From: an uncultured Rhodocyclaceae bacterium
GTDB taxonomy: Bacteria; Pseudomonadota; Gammaproteobacteria; Burkholderiales; Rhodocyclaceae
DNA: 60,417 nt
Assembly (NCBI GenBank): GCA_900549295.1
Contig: URNG01000002.1
Coordinates: 1 to 60,417 of the forward strand
Reading direction: 5' to 3'
In this document: piece after piece, positions 7,174 to 15,120 of the stretch
Position numbering within the stretch: position 1 is the stretch's first letter
How the letters are laid out: each line of letters starts with the position of its first letter
The notes under the pieces: generated by a model
What the model was told of the DNA's origin: nothing
Seen by the model: only the letters and a program-made list of their open reading frames with translations
Database searches by the model: none
Translations under genes and position numbers: made by a program

Positions 7174-9437
7174 TGATTGCCCAGGAACTCGAAGTCAGCC
7201 TGCATCTGGCCTTCGTCGAGGCGCGCCAGAAGCGCCACGAGTTCGTCACGGTCGAGCACCTGCTGCTCGCGCTGGTCGATAACCCTTCCGCTGCCGATGC
7301 CCTGCGTGCCTGCGGCGCGCAGCCGGAGGTGTTGCGGCGCGAATTATCCAAATTCATTGCCGAGCACACGCCCACCATGAGCGGTGAAGGCGATTACGAC
7401 ACGCAGCCCACCCTAGGTTTTCAGCGTGTCGTGCAGCGCGCCATTTTGCATGCACAGTCTTCGGGCAAGAAGGAAATCAACGGAGCCAGCGTGCTGGCGG
7501 CCATTTATGGTGAAAAGGATTCGCACGCCGTCTACCACTTGCAGAAACAGGGGGTCAGCCGCCTGGATATCGTCAATTTCATTGCGCATGGCATCAGCAA
7601 GGTGCAGCCGTCCAAGGCTGCGCCGGAAGAAGGGGCGGGAAGCGGTGGCGACAAACCGGAAGCCGGGCCGCTGGAGCAATTCACGCTGAATCTGAACGCG
7701 CAAGCCCTGGCCGGGCGCATCGATCCCCTGATTGGCCGCCATGACGAACTGGAGCGGGTGATCCAGGTACTGTGCCGGCGGCGCAAGAACAATCCGCTGC
7801 TGGTCGGCGAGGCCGGGGTGGGCAAAACGGCGATTGCCGAGGGTCTGGCGCGGCGCGTGGTGGAGGGCGATGTGCCGGAAGTGCTGGCACAGGCGCAGGT
7901 TTATGCGCTCGATATGGGCGCTTTGCTCGCTGGCACCAAGTATCGCGGCGATTTCGAGCAGCGCCTGAAAGCGGTGCTGAAAGTCCTGCAGGGCAACCCG
8001 AATGCGGTTCTGTTCATTGATGAAATCCACACCCTGATCGGCGCTGGTGCAGCTTCCGGCGGCACGATGGATGCGTCCAACCTGCTCAAGCCCGCGCTTT
8101 CTTCCGGGCAGTTGAAGTGCATCGGGGCAACGACCTACACCGAATTTCGCGGCATTTTCGAGAAAGACAGCGCGCTGTCGCGGCGTTTCCAGAAAATCGA
8201 CGTGCCCGAGCCGTCGGTTGCCGAAACCATCGACATTCTCAAGGGCTTGAAATCGCGTTTCGAAGCGCATCATGGCATCAGATATTCCAATACGGCGCTG
8301 ACTTCCGCCGTGGAATTGTCGGCGCGCTACATTACCGATCGGCACCTGCCGGACAAGGCCATCGACGTGATCGACGAAGCCGGCGCAGCGCAGCGCATTC
8401 TGCCGAAATCGAAGCAGAAGAAAACCATAGGCAAGAACGACATCGAGGAAATCGTCGCCAAGATCGCGCGCGTGCCGTCGCAGCACGTGTCGGTGGATGA
8501 TCGCAGCGCCTTGAAGAACCTCGACCGCGATCTGAAAAACGTGGTGTTTGGTCAGGACCCGGCCATCGAGGCGCTGGCGAAGGCGATCAAGATGGCGCGT
8601 TCCGGCCTGGGCAGCCCCGGCAAGCCGATCGGCAGTTTCCTTTTCTCCGGCCCGACAGGCGTCGGCAAGACCGAAGTGGCGCGGCAACTGGCGTTTTGCC
8701 TGGGCATCGAACTGCAGCGCTTCGACATGTCGGAATACATGGAGCGCCACGCCGTGTCGCGCCTGATCGGCGCGCCGCCGGGCTACGTCGGCTTCGATCA
8801 GGGCGGGCTGCTGACCGAAGCCATCAGCAAGAAACCGCATTGCGTGCTGCTGCTCGACGAAATCGAAAAGGCCCACCCGGATATTTTCAACATCCTGCTG
8901 CAAGTGATGGATCACGGCACGCTCACCGACAACAACGGGCGCAAGGCGGATTTCCGCAACGTCATCATCATCATGACGACCAATGCCGGCGCGGCCGACC
9001 TGCAAAAATCCAGCATGGGCTTTACCGGCACGAAGGAAGCCGGCGACGAAATGGCGGAAATCAAGCGTCTGTTCACGCCGGAATTCCGCAACCGCCTGGA
9101 CAGCATCATTTCCTTCCGCACGCTCGACCACGCCGTGATCCTGCGCGTGGTGGACAAATTCCTCATGCAACTGGAAGAGCAGTTGCATGAGAAAAAGGTC
9201 GAGGCCCATTTCACCGACGCGGTGAAGGAAATGCTGGCGAAAAAAGGCTTCGATCCGCTGATGGGCGCACGCCCGATGAGCCGCCTGATTCAGGACAGCA
9301 TCCGCGCGGCGCTGGCCGACGAACTGCTGTTCGGCCGCTTGGCCAACGGCGGCAAGGTGACGGTCGATGTCGACGCCGACGGTCAGGTGCGCCTGGATTT
9401 TGCCGAAGAAGCCAGCGAAGTTGCCGTTGCCGAGTGA
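7173..9437 (+). CDS. clpA: ATP-dependent Clp protease ATP-binding subunit ClpA
   Basis: ClpA is the hexameric AAA+ unfoldase that feeds ClpP. The 754-residue product has an N-terminal double Clp_N repeat, a first ATPase module with Walker A GEAGVGKT and Walker B VLFIDEIHTL, and a second with GPTGVGKT and VLLLDEIEKAHPD. The ClpP-contacting loop normally sits in the second module. I used ATG 7173, which overlaps the clpS stop by one base and follows GGAGGAG. Gene order clpS-clpA is the standard proteobacterial one. Confidence 0.97.
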   Translation: MIAQELEVSLHLAFVEARQKRHEFVTVEHLLLALVDNPSAADALRACGAQPEVLRRELSKFIAEHTPTMSGEGDYDTQPTLGFQRVVQRAILHAQSSGKKEINGASVLAAIYGEKDSHAVYHLQKQGVSRLDIVNFIAHGISKVQPSKAAPEEGAGSGGDKPEAGPLEQFTLNLNAQALAGRIDPLIGRHDELERVIQVLCRRRKNNPLLVGEAGVGKTAIAEGLARRVVEGDVPEVLAQAQVYALDMGALLAGTKYRGDFEQRLKAVLKVLQGNPNAVLFIDEIHTLIGAGAASGGTMDASNLLKPALSSGQLKCIGATTYTEFRGIFEKDSALSRRFQKIDVPEPSVAETIDILKGLKSRFEAHHGIRYSNTALTSAVELSARYITDRHLPDKAIDVIDEAGAAQRILPKSKQKKTIGKNDIEEIVAKIARVPSQHVSVDDRSALKNLDRDLKNVVFGQDPAIEALAKAIKMARSGLGSPGKPIGSFLFSGPTGVGKTEVARQLAFCLGIELQRFDMSEYMERHAVSRLIGAPPGYVGFDQGGLLTEAISKKPHCVLLLDEIEKAHPDIFNILLQVMDHGTLTDNNGRKADFRNVIIIMTTNAGAADLQKSSMGFTGTKEAGDEMAEIKRLFTPEFRNRLDSIISFRTLDHAVILRVVDKFLMQLEEQLHEKKVEAHFTDAVKEMLAKKGFDPLMGARPMSRLIQDSIRAALADELLFGRLANGGKVTVDVDADGQVRLDFAEEASEVAVAE

Positions 9438-9485
9438 TTCCCCGGATCAAACCGTTTCAATTTCCCCAAACCCCGGAAAACTCCC

Positions 9486-9986
9486 ATGAACTTCAAAACG
9501 CCCGATCTGTGCGATCACTACGAAAACGAACTGGGCAAGCAGGTACGCGTGGTCGCCCCGATGTTCCAGCGTTATGGCCGCCGCCCCGCCTTTGCCGGGC
9601 AGATCGTCACGCTCAAGATTTTCGAGGACAACACGCTGGTGCGTGAAATCTTCAACGAAGCCGGTCACGGCAAGGTGCTGGTCATCGACGGCGGCGGCTC
9701 GTTGCGCTGTGCCCTGGTCGGCGACCAGTTGGCCATTCTGGCGCAGAAAAACGGCTGGGAAGGCGTGGTCGTCTATGGCTGCATCCGCGATTCCGCCGAC
9801 ATCGACGGCATCGACATCGGCGTGCGGGCGCTCAACACCCACCCGCAAAAAACCGTCAAGAAAGGCATCGGCGAGCGCAATCTGGCGGTGACTTTCGGCG
9901 GCGTCACCTTCCATCCCGGCGAATGGTTCTATGCCGACGAGGATGGCGTGCTGGTGGCGGACAAGCCGTTGCAAATGCCCGCATAG
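9486..9986 (+). CDS. rraA: RraA-family protein (RNase E regulator / HMG-aldolase fold)
   Basis: The 166-residue protein has the RraA fold markers: the glycine-rich IDGGGSLRCALVGDQLA, then GWEGVVVYGCIRDSADI and the C-terminal FHPGEWFYADEDGVLVA. The family covers two activities: inhibition of RNase E by RraA, and 4-hydroxy-4-methyl-2-oxoglutarate aldolase with oxaloacetate decarboxylase side activity. The R/D pair in CIRDSADI corresponds to the aldolase substrate and metal ligands, so sequence alone does not decide. It starts 48 bases after clpA and could share its transcript. Confidence 0.85.
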   Translation: MNFKTPDLCDHYENELGKQVRVVAPMFQRYGRRPAFAGQIVTLKIFEDNTLVREIFNEAGHGKVLVIDGGGSLRCALVGDQLAILAQKNGWEGVVVYGCIRDSADIDGIDIGVRALNTHPQKTVKKGIGERNLAVTFGGVTFHPGEWFYADEDGVLVADKPLQMPA

Positions 9987-10086
9987 CGATTCAGGCAACG
10001 ACCCGTAGTGAAGCGCCATCCGCGTTCCTGCGGGGGCGTGGCGTTTTGGCACGCAATGCGTACCGGCAAGGCTGAAGTTTCGCGCT

Positions 10087-11883
10087 TCAGCTTTCCAGCA
10101 ACACCTGGCTGTCGCAGCCCGCGCGCACCGTGCCCCAGTGGCGGCCGCCAACATGGATCGGCAGGTTGATTTCCGACAGGATTTCTCCCGTATCGCGGGC
10201 ATAGGTCTGCACCAGTAGCGGTGCGGTGTTGTGCGCGCCGCGTTGACCGGTGGGATCGTCCCAGATGCGGCGGGTGCGGTTGCCGAGCAGGTCGGTCTGG
10301 TAGTCGCCGGTCAGCGGCTTGGAAAATTTCAGATTGTGGATGGCGCCGTAACCCCTGGTGTCGATGATGAGGGCGAAGATGCCGCCCTTGAGCTTGTTCA
10401 GGGTATCTTCCAGCAAAGGCTGCAGTTGGCGCTCAAAGACGGCGCAGTAGCTGACTTCGTATTTCTGCGGGTTGGTGCGTGCCAGAGGTTGATAGTTCTG
10501 ATCCCAGATATTCACGCCTTCTGCGGCGAGCGTGGTGAGCCGCTCCTGAATCTGGTCGCGGAAGTTACGCGCCTGATCGACGTTGAAATCAAAAGCGCCA
10601 CGACCGATCTTGAAGCGCGATACCAGTTCCTGCACGCTTTCGGCAGCCTGGCTGAGCATTTCCGAGGTTTTGCCCGAATCGACCATGCTGGCGGCGACAT
10701 TGACGGAAAGCGTCTGCACCTGATGCACGGAATCGTGCACCTGGCCGTTGGTGGCGGTCAGTTCTTCCATGGCCGTGGCGATCTGGTTCAACTGGTCGCC
10801 AGTGCGCTCGAAATTGCCCACCATGTTCTGGAACTCGGCAGCGGAATCTTCAACGACCTGACGCGCCTGGGTGATATCGACGTTGATGGCTTCGTTCTCC
10901 TTCTGCGTTTCCATGACCAGATCGGTCATGCCGCTGATGTTGGCGGTGATTTCCTGGGTGGCGACATCGACCCGTTCGGCAAGTTTGCGCACTTCGTCGG
11001 CCACGACCGCAAAACCACGCCCCATTTCGCCAGCCCGCGCGGCTTCGATGGCGGCATTCAGGGCAAGCAGGTTGGTCTGGTTGGCAATGTCCTTGATCAG
11101 CCCGGCGATCTGGCGAATGCTGTCGGAACGTTCGGCGAGCTGGCCCACCGTGTCATTGAAGGAAGCCAGCTTGTCGCTGACGTTCTGCACCTTGCCGACG
11201 AAATCCTGCATTTCCACCAGCGAATTGCGCGCCGTGCTCAGATTGTGTTCCGTATCGTGGGAGATCATGGCGGCAGAGGCCGAAACCTCCTGGATCGCAT
11301 GGATTGCCTCGCCGCTGGCCGAAAATACGGCTTTTGCCAGTTCGCCCTGTTCATCGGCGCTGCGGGCGGTGGTGTTCACCGCCCGGCGCACCACCACGGC
11401 TTCGCGGGCGATGTCGACGCTGGCGCGGCGCACTTCGCTGATGATCTCGCGCATCTTGTCGGCAAAACGGTTGTATGCCTCGGCGAGCGTGCGCAATTCG
11501 TCATGGGTGATGGTGGGCAGATCGCGCGAAAAATCGCCTTCGCCGCGCCCGATTTCATCAAAAATCTGGGCAATCATGCGCACCGGGCGCAGGATCAGGA
11601 AGCGCATGTACAGAATCTGCATCACGTTCCAGCACAAGGCCGCCACCGTGAGGCAGATCATCAGGAGCAAGGCATTGTCCAGCCCCGCGGCAACCCGTAA
11701 CAAGGCTTCCTGCCCGACGTTGGATTGCGCCAATTCGGCCATGATGGCCTGTTTTTCGCGGTAATAGATGAACAGATAGCCCAGGTCGATCACGAAAAGC
11801 ACCAGGAAACTCATCAGCTTCTTGGTCAAGGAATTCCAGAAGGTACGTTCGTTCCAGTCGTAGAGTTGCCAGAATAGGTTCAT
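10087..11883 (-). CDS. Methyl-accepting chemotaxis protein with C-terminal sensory-like domain
   Basis: The 598-residue protein has two membrane helices near the N-terminus (about residues 22-42 and 65-85) with only about 20 residues between them, so there is no periplasmic ligand domain. A HAMP linker follows, then a long coiled-coil signalling domain with the conserved hairpin tip (IKDIANQTNLLALNAAIEAA and GFAVVADEVRKLAERV). After the signalling domain, from about residue 430, comes an extra 165-residue cytoplasmic module (ending LLVQTYARDTGEI, then VGGRHWGTVRAG) that is probably the input domain, placed C-terminally. This architecture suggests sensing of a cytoplasmic or energy-state cue. 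It is divergent from aceA. Confidence 0.9.
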   Translation of the reverse strand: MNLFWQLYDWNERTFWNSLTKKLMSFLVLFVIDLGYLFIYYREKQAIMAELAQSNVGQEALLRVAAGLDNALLLMICLTVAALCWNVMQILYMRFLILRPVRMIAQIFDEIGRGEGDFSRDLPTITHDELRTLAEAYNRFADKMREIISEVRRASVDIAREAVVVRRAVNTTARSADEQGELAKAVFSASGEAIHAIQEVSASAAMISHDTEHNLSTARNSLVEMQDFVGKVQNVSDKLASFNDTVGQLAERSDSIRQIAGLIKDIANQTNLLALNAAIEAARAGEMGRGFAVVADEVRKLAERVDVATQEITANISGMTDLVMETQKENEAINVDITQARQVVEDSAAEFQNMVGNFERTGDQLNQIATAMEELTATNGQVHDSVHQVQTLSVNVAASMVDSGKTSEMLSQAAESVQELVSRFKIGRGAFDFNVDQARNFRDQIQERLTTLAAEGVNIWDQNYQPLARTNPQKYEVSYCAVFERQLQPLLEDTLNKLKGGIFALIIDTRGYGAIHNLKFSKPLTGDYQTDLLGNRTRRIWDDPTGQRGAHNTAPLLVQTYARDTGEILSEINLPIHVGGRHWGTVRAGCDSQVLLES

Positions 11884-12094
11884 TGGAATTACCTGAAATA
11901 TTCAAAATTACCGAATTTAATACTGGTTTGCTGGTATGCGTCAAGCGGATGAAACAAACCTGTAACAAGTCGAGATTCCGGCATATGCTGCACTGCATTT
12001 CATTGTTGCAAATATCGTTTCATGATGTGGAATATTGGATATATCAGTTTGATTTTTATGGAAAATATTTTGTCTTATGTCTTATATAAGAGTC
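11884..12094. other. AT-rich gap between the chemoreceptor and aceA
   Basis: This stretch is clearly more AT-rich than its surroundings and contains no convincing reading frame. The palindrome CTTATATAAG lies at 12081-12090. It presumably carries the chemoreceptor promoter, which I could not place with confidence. Confidence 0.4.
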
Positions 12095-12123
12095 TTGCTG
12101 CTCTGCAAAAAACGCTCTATACT
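12095..12123 (+). promoter_or_regulatory. Sigma-70-like promoter of aceA
   Basis: TTGCTG (12095-12100) and TATACT (12118-12123) are spaced by 17 bases, with a start expected around 12130. This leaves a leader of about 65 bases that holds the hairpin at 12132-12157. Confidence 0.6.
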
Positions 12124-12131
12124 CTGCCCAC

Positions 12132-12157
12132 GTCGTCGGCGAGGAAATACCGACGAC
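12132..12157 (+). promoter_or_regulatory. Leader hairpin of aceA
   Basis: GTCGTCGG (12132-12139) and CCGACGAC (12150-12157) form a perfect 8-bp stem with a 10-base loop, followed by TTTT. It would sit at the very 5' end of the transcript. It could stabilise the mRNA or act as a weak attenuator. Confidence 0.45.
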
Positions 12158-12195
12158 TTTTCGAGATTCCCCACCCTGACTATTAAGGAAGACAC

Positions 12196-13506
12196 ATGAG
12201 CACACGCGAACAGCAAATCGCCGCCCTGGAAAAAGACTGGGCTGAAAACCCCCGCTGGAAGAACGTCAAGCGCGGCTACACCGCTGCCGACGTGGTCCGT
12301 CTGCGCGGTTCCCTGCAGCCGGAATACACCCTGGCCCAGCGCGGCGCCAAGGTGCTCTGGGAGAAAGTCAACGGCGGTGCCAAGAAGGGTTACGTGAATG
12401 CTTTCGGCGCGATTACCGCCGGTCAGGCCATGCAACAGGCCAAGGCGGGTCTGGAAGCCGTCTATCTGTCCGGCTGGCAGGTGGCTGCCGACGGCAATAC
12501 CTCGGAAACCATGTACCCGGATCAATCGCTGTACGCCTACGATTCCGTGCCGACGATGGTTCGCCGCATCAACAACACCTTCAAGCGCGCCGACGAAATC
12601 CAGTGGTCGCGTGGCGTCAATCCGGGCGACAAGGAATTCATCGACTACTTCCTGCCCATCGTGGCCGATGCCGAAGCCGGTTTCGGCGGCGTGCTGAACG
12701 CCTTCGAACTGATGAAGAACATGATCGCCGCCGGTGCCGCCGGTGTGCACTTTGAAGACCAACTGGCTGCCGCCAAGAAGTGCGGCCACATGGGCGGCAA
12801 GGTGCTGGTGCCGACCCGCGAAGCCGTCGAAAAGCTGATCTCCGCCCGCTTCGCCGCCGACGTCATGGGCGTGCCGACGCTGATCCTGGCCCGTACCGAT
12901 GCCGAAGCCGCCAACCTGATTACCAGCGACTACGACGAGAACGACAAGCCTTTCCTTACCGGCGAACGCACCCAGGAAGGTTTCTTCCGCGTCAAGAACG
13001 GTCTGGAGCAATCCATTTCCCGTGGTGTTGCCTACGCGCCCTACGCCGACCTCGTCTGGTGCGAAACCGGTGTGCCCGACATCGGCTTCGCCCGCGAATT
13101 CGCCCAGGCCGTCCTGGCATCCTGCCCGGGCAAGCTCTTGTCCTACAACTGCTCGCCGTCCTTCAACTGGAAGAAAAACCTCAACGACTCGCAGATCGCC
13201 TCCTTCCAGGAAGAACTGTCGGCGCTGGGCTACAAGTACCAGTTCATCACCCTGGCCGGCATCCACGTCAATTGGTACAACACCTTCAAGTTCGCCAAGG
13301 CCTACGCTGGCGGCGAAGGCATGAAGCACTACGTGGAAATGGTGCAGGAACCGGAATTTGCCGCCCGCGAAGACGGCTACACCTTCGTCTCGCACCAGCA
13401 GGAAGTCGGCACCGGCTATTTCGACGAAGTGACCACCGTGATCCAGGGCGGCTCGTCTTCCGTCAAGGCATTGACAGGTTCGACCGAAGAAGAGCAGTTC
13501 CACTAA
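12196..13506 (+). CDS. aceA: Isocitrate lyase
   Basis: AceA splits isocitrate to glyoxylate and succinate, the entry step of the glyoxylate shunt needed for growth on acetate or fatty acids. The 436-residue protein carries the signature KKCGHMGGKVLVPT with the catalytic Cys, and the metal-site segments VADAEAGFGG and LARTDAEAANLI. The length matches the short bacterial form. It has its own promoter, leader hairpin and strong terminator. Malate synthase is not in the window. Together with acs at 23.8 kb it points to active C2 metabolism. Confidence 0.97.
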   Translation: MSTREQQIAALEKDWAENPRWKNVKRGYTAADVVRLRGSLQPEYTLAQRGAKVLWEKVNGGAKKGYVNAFGAITAGQAMQQAKAGLEAVYLSGWQVAADGNTSETMYPDQSLYAYDSVPTMVRRINNTFKRADEIQWSRGVNPGDKEFIDYFLPIVADAEAGFGGVLNAFELMKNMIAAGAAGVHFEDQLAAAKKCGHMGGKVLVPTREAVEKLISARFAADVMGVPTLILARTDAEAANLITSDYDENDKPFLTGERTQEGFFRVKNGLEQSISRGVAYAPYADLVWCETGVPDIGFAREFAQAVLASCPGKLLSYNCSPSFNWKKNLNDSQIASFQEELSALGYKYQFITLAGIHVNWYNTFKFAKAYAGGEGMKHYVEMVQEPEFAAREDGYTFVSHQQEVGTGYFDEVTTVIQGGSSSVKALTGSTEEEQFH

Positions 13507-13540
13507 GCAAAGTCTGGAACGCACGCGCCGCTTTCTCGGC

Positions 13541-13594
13541 GGCGCGCCAAACAAAAACCGGCCTCGATAGGGGCCGGTTTTTGTTTGGCGCGCC
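13541..13594 (+). terminator. Long perfect palindrome, terminator of aceA
   Basis: A 23-base left arm (13541-13563) is the exact reverse complement of 13572-13594, with an 8-base loop. The inner part pairs AACAAAAACCGGCC with GGCCGGTTTTTGTT, so it works as a T-rich terminator in both directions. The outer arms are the 8-base palindrome GGCGCGCC. Confidence 0.85.
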
Positions 13595-13676
13595 TAGCAT
13601 GAACTGCCTCTTGGTCAAAATTGCACTGGTCCATGCAAAACTTGCGCGATATTTATTTGTACACACAATACAGCCC

Positions 13677-13943
13677 GTGAACTACGAACACGACCCCAAC
13701 AAGCTCGCTGAAAACGCCGCCAAGTATGGCGTCTAGTTTCATGAGGTCGAAGGGTTCGAGTGGGAAACCGCCGTGGTTCGCGTGGATGACCGCAGGCGCT
13801 ATGGTGAGACACGGTTTGAGGCAACCGGCTATATCGACCTCAGGCTCTACGTGATGATCTTCTGCCTGCGAGATACCGTGGTTCGCATCATCAGTCTGCG
13901 CAAGGCAAACCCTCGGAAGGTGAAACGCTATGCCAAAACTTAA
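13677..13943 (+). pseudogene. brnT: brnT toxin gene interrupted by an in-frame amber codon
   Basis: Read straight through, the frame from GTG 13677 encodes a BrnT-type RNase toxin of about 88 residues: YEHDPNKLAENAAKYGV, then a TAG at 13734-13736, then FHEVEGFEWETAVV, and the family's C-terminal VVRIISLRKANPRKVKRYAK. Only codon 20 is broken and there is no frameshift. In BrnT proteins the residue here is usually Ser (KHGVSFEEA), so TCG to TAG is the likely change. No good restart lies close downstream, so the product would be a 19-residue stub unless the stop is suppressed. It overlaps the brnA start by 14 bases, as in intact brnTA operons. Confidence 0.8.
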
Positions 13944-14268
13944 ACCTGAAACGATCTGGCCGACCGAAGCTGAGGCTGCGGCCATTGATGCCGGCATTGC
14001 CGCCGATCCAGACAACCGCGAATGGTCTGAAGCAGATTTCGCCCAGGCCAAGTCGGCCAGTGAATTCTTCGATCAGAAAACTTACGCCGGGCTGACGGCT
14101 TTGAGCCAGCGCGGCAAGCGTGGACCATAGAAGGCTCCGACCAAGGAACGCATCACCATCCGCCTGTCACCGAACGTCGTGGAAACCTTCCGCGCTACGG
14201 GAGAGGGTTGGCAAACCCGGATCGATGAAGCCTTGCAGGACTGGATCAAAGCTCACAAGGTGGCCTGA
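13930..14268 (+). pseudogene. brnA: brnA antitoxin gene interrupted by an in-frame amber codon
   Basis: The frame starts MPKLKPETIWPTEAEAAAID and is open to a TAG at 14128-14130. It then continues in the same frame as KAPTKERITIRLSPNVVETF and on to GEGWQTRIDEALQDWIKAH before the TGA at 14266-14268. This is BrnA: an N-terminal toxin-binding part and a C-terminal ribbon-helix-helix DNA-binding part. The amber codon removes the whole DNA-binding part. Family sequences often have Gln at this place, so CAG to TAG is likely. As with brnT there is a single nonsense change and no frameshift. Confidence 0.8.
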
Positions 14269-14320
14269 CGGATCAATTGTCACAAAACCCACGCAGTTCG
14301 CGTTACCGGACAGATGGCAT

Positions 14321-14351
14321 ATTGCGTAGCAGCGGAGGGAGTGGGCATGGC
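14321..14351 (+). repeat. Imperfect direct repeat, copy 1
   Basis: This 31-base stretch matches 14584-14614 at 26 of 31 positions, with a shared core CAGCGGA.GGAGTGG.CATGGC. The two copies bracket the Fic fragment. Confidence 0.6.
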
Positions 14352-14583
14352 CGGTGTACATGGCGCACATGCAGTCCGCTGCCTCCTGTTGAGCCTTCTT
14401 TGGCGGCGCAATCCTATGCAGATCTGAATCGGCAGGCGGAATTGGCGTTGGCGCGATTGTCAGGCGTATCGGGGTTGGTGCCATCGGTGGATTGGTTCCT
14501 CTATAGTGCTGTGCGCAAGGAAGCGCTGTTTACCTCGCAGATCGAGGACGCAGCTACGCTGACTGACCTATTCGATTCGGCGC
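14352..14583 (+). pseudogene. Fragment of a Fic-family protein (N-terminal domain only)
   Basis: A frame here encodes SPLPPVEPSLAAQSYADLNRQ and continues to VDWFLYSAVRKEALFTSQIE, then LTDLFD. This matches the N-terminal helical domain of Fic/DOC AMP-transferases, where LPP, FLYxxVRKEAxxSSQIEG and a following LTDLL are conserved. The catalytic HPFxxGNGR domain is absent: the homology stops at 14583 where the second direct repeat begins. The upstream part of the domain is also missing. It is a remnant, not a gene. Confidence 0.65.
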
Positions 14584-14614
14584 ATTGCGCGACAGCGGAT
14601 GGAGTGGACATGGC
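14584..14614 (+). repeat. Imperfect direct repeat, copy 2
   Basis: Partner of 14321-14351 (26 of 31 bases identical). It ends just before the shared terminator. Confidence 0.6.
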
Positions 14615-14624
14615 GGCGCATATG

Positions 14625-14658
14625 AAAAAACCGGCCTCGATGAGAGAGCCGGTTTTTT
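14625..14658 (-). terminator. Terminator of the minor-pilin operon (bidirectional)
   Basis: AAAAAACCGGC and GCCGGTTTTTT arms around a 12-base loop lie about 20 bases past the pilE-like stop. The A/T runs on both sides would let it work in either direction. Its arm sequence resembles the terminators at 13541 and 21336. Confidence 0.8.
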
Positions 14659-14679
14659 TTGTGGGTAATGAAACTCTTC

Positions 14680-15105
14680 TTACCAACACCCCGCCGTTGT
14701 CGGGCTTTTTGTGCCGAGGTGGTTGAGTGTCATGGTGCCGCATTTGTCGGCGCTTTGCGCACTTGTTGGTTGAGCCGTGACGGTGAAGGTTCTGGCGGCG
14801 ATATTGCCGACGGTGATCGTGTACCGGCTGTTCAGATTGCCTTCGGTTTCGCAGCCTAGATTGGGGTCGTCGTCGTCGTCCGTTCCGTAGCTCAGGTTGG
14901 TGGTGTAGCGCCGCTCCATGGCGTGTGCCGTTTGCATCATGCAGGACTGAGCTTGAGAGCGAAAGCTCTTGCGCACGTGTTCCTGATAGGAAGGCACGGC
15001 AATGCTGGCCAGGATGCCGATGACGGCGACGACGATCATCAATTCGATCAGGGTGAACCCGCCCGTCGCCGGGCGGGGGAGGTGGGTTGGCATGTTCAAT
15101 TTCAT
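14680..15105 (-). CDS. pilE: Type IV minor pilin, PilE-like
   Basis: The 141-residue prepilin has a short leader ending in Gly and the class III signal GFTLIELMIVVAVIGILASI, with Glu at +5. Cleavage by PilD would expose the N-terminal Phe. Two cysteines near the C-terminus (DKCGTMTL and TAGCW) would form the pilin D-loop disulfide. It is the last gene of the fimT-pilV-pilW-pilX-pilY1-pilE operon. Its position after pilY1 matches the minor pilin PilE of Pseudomonas and Neisseria-type clusters rather than the major pilin. An Asp run (DDDDDP) lies in the variable region. Confidence 0.9.
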   Translation of the reverse strand: MKLNMPTHLPRPATGGFTLIELMIVVAVIGILASIAVPSYQEHVRKSFRSQAQSCMMQTAHAMERRYTTNLSYGTDDDDDPNLGCETEGNLNSRYTITVGNIAARTFTVTAQPTSAQSADKCGTMTLNHLGTKSPTTAGCW

Positions 15106-15120
15106 ATTGTAAATCTCGGT

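Noticed and set aside
13677..14268. Genome-wide reassignment of TAG to an amino acid
   Set aside because: Several solid genes in the window (DUF4212 at 36593-36595, the LtaS-like gene at 55557-55559, rraA) end in TAG at the expected length.
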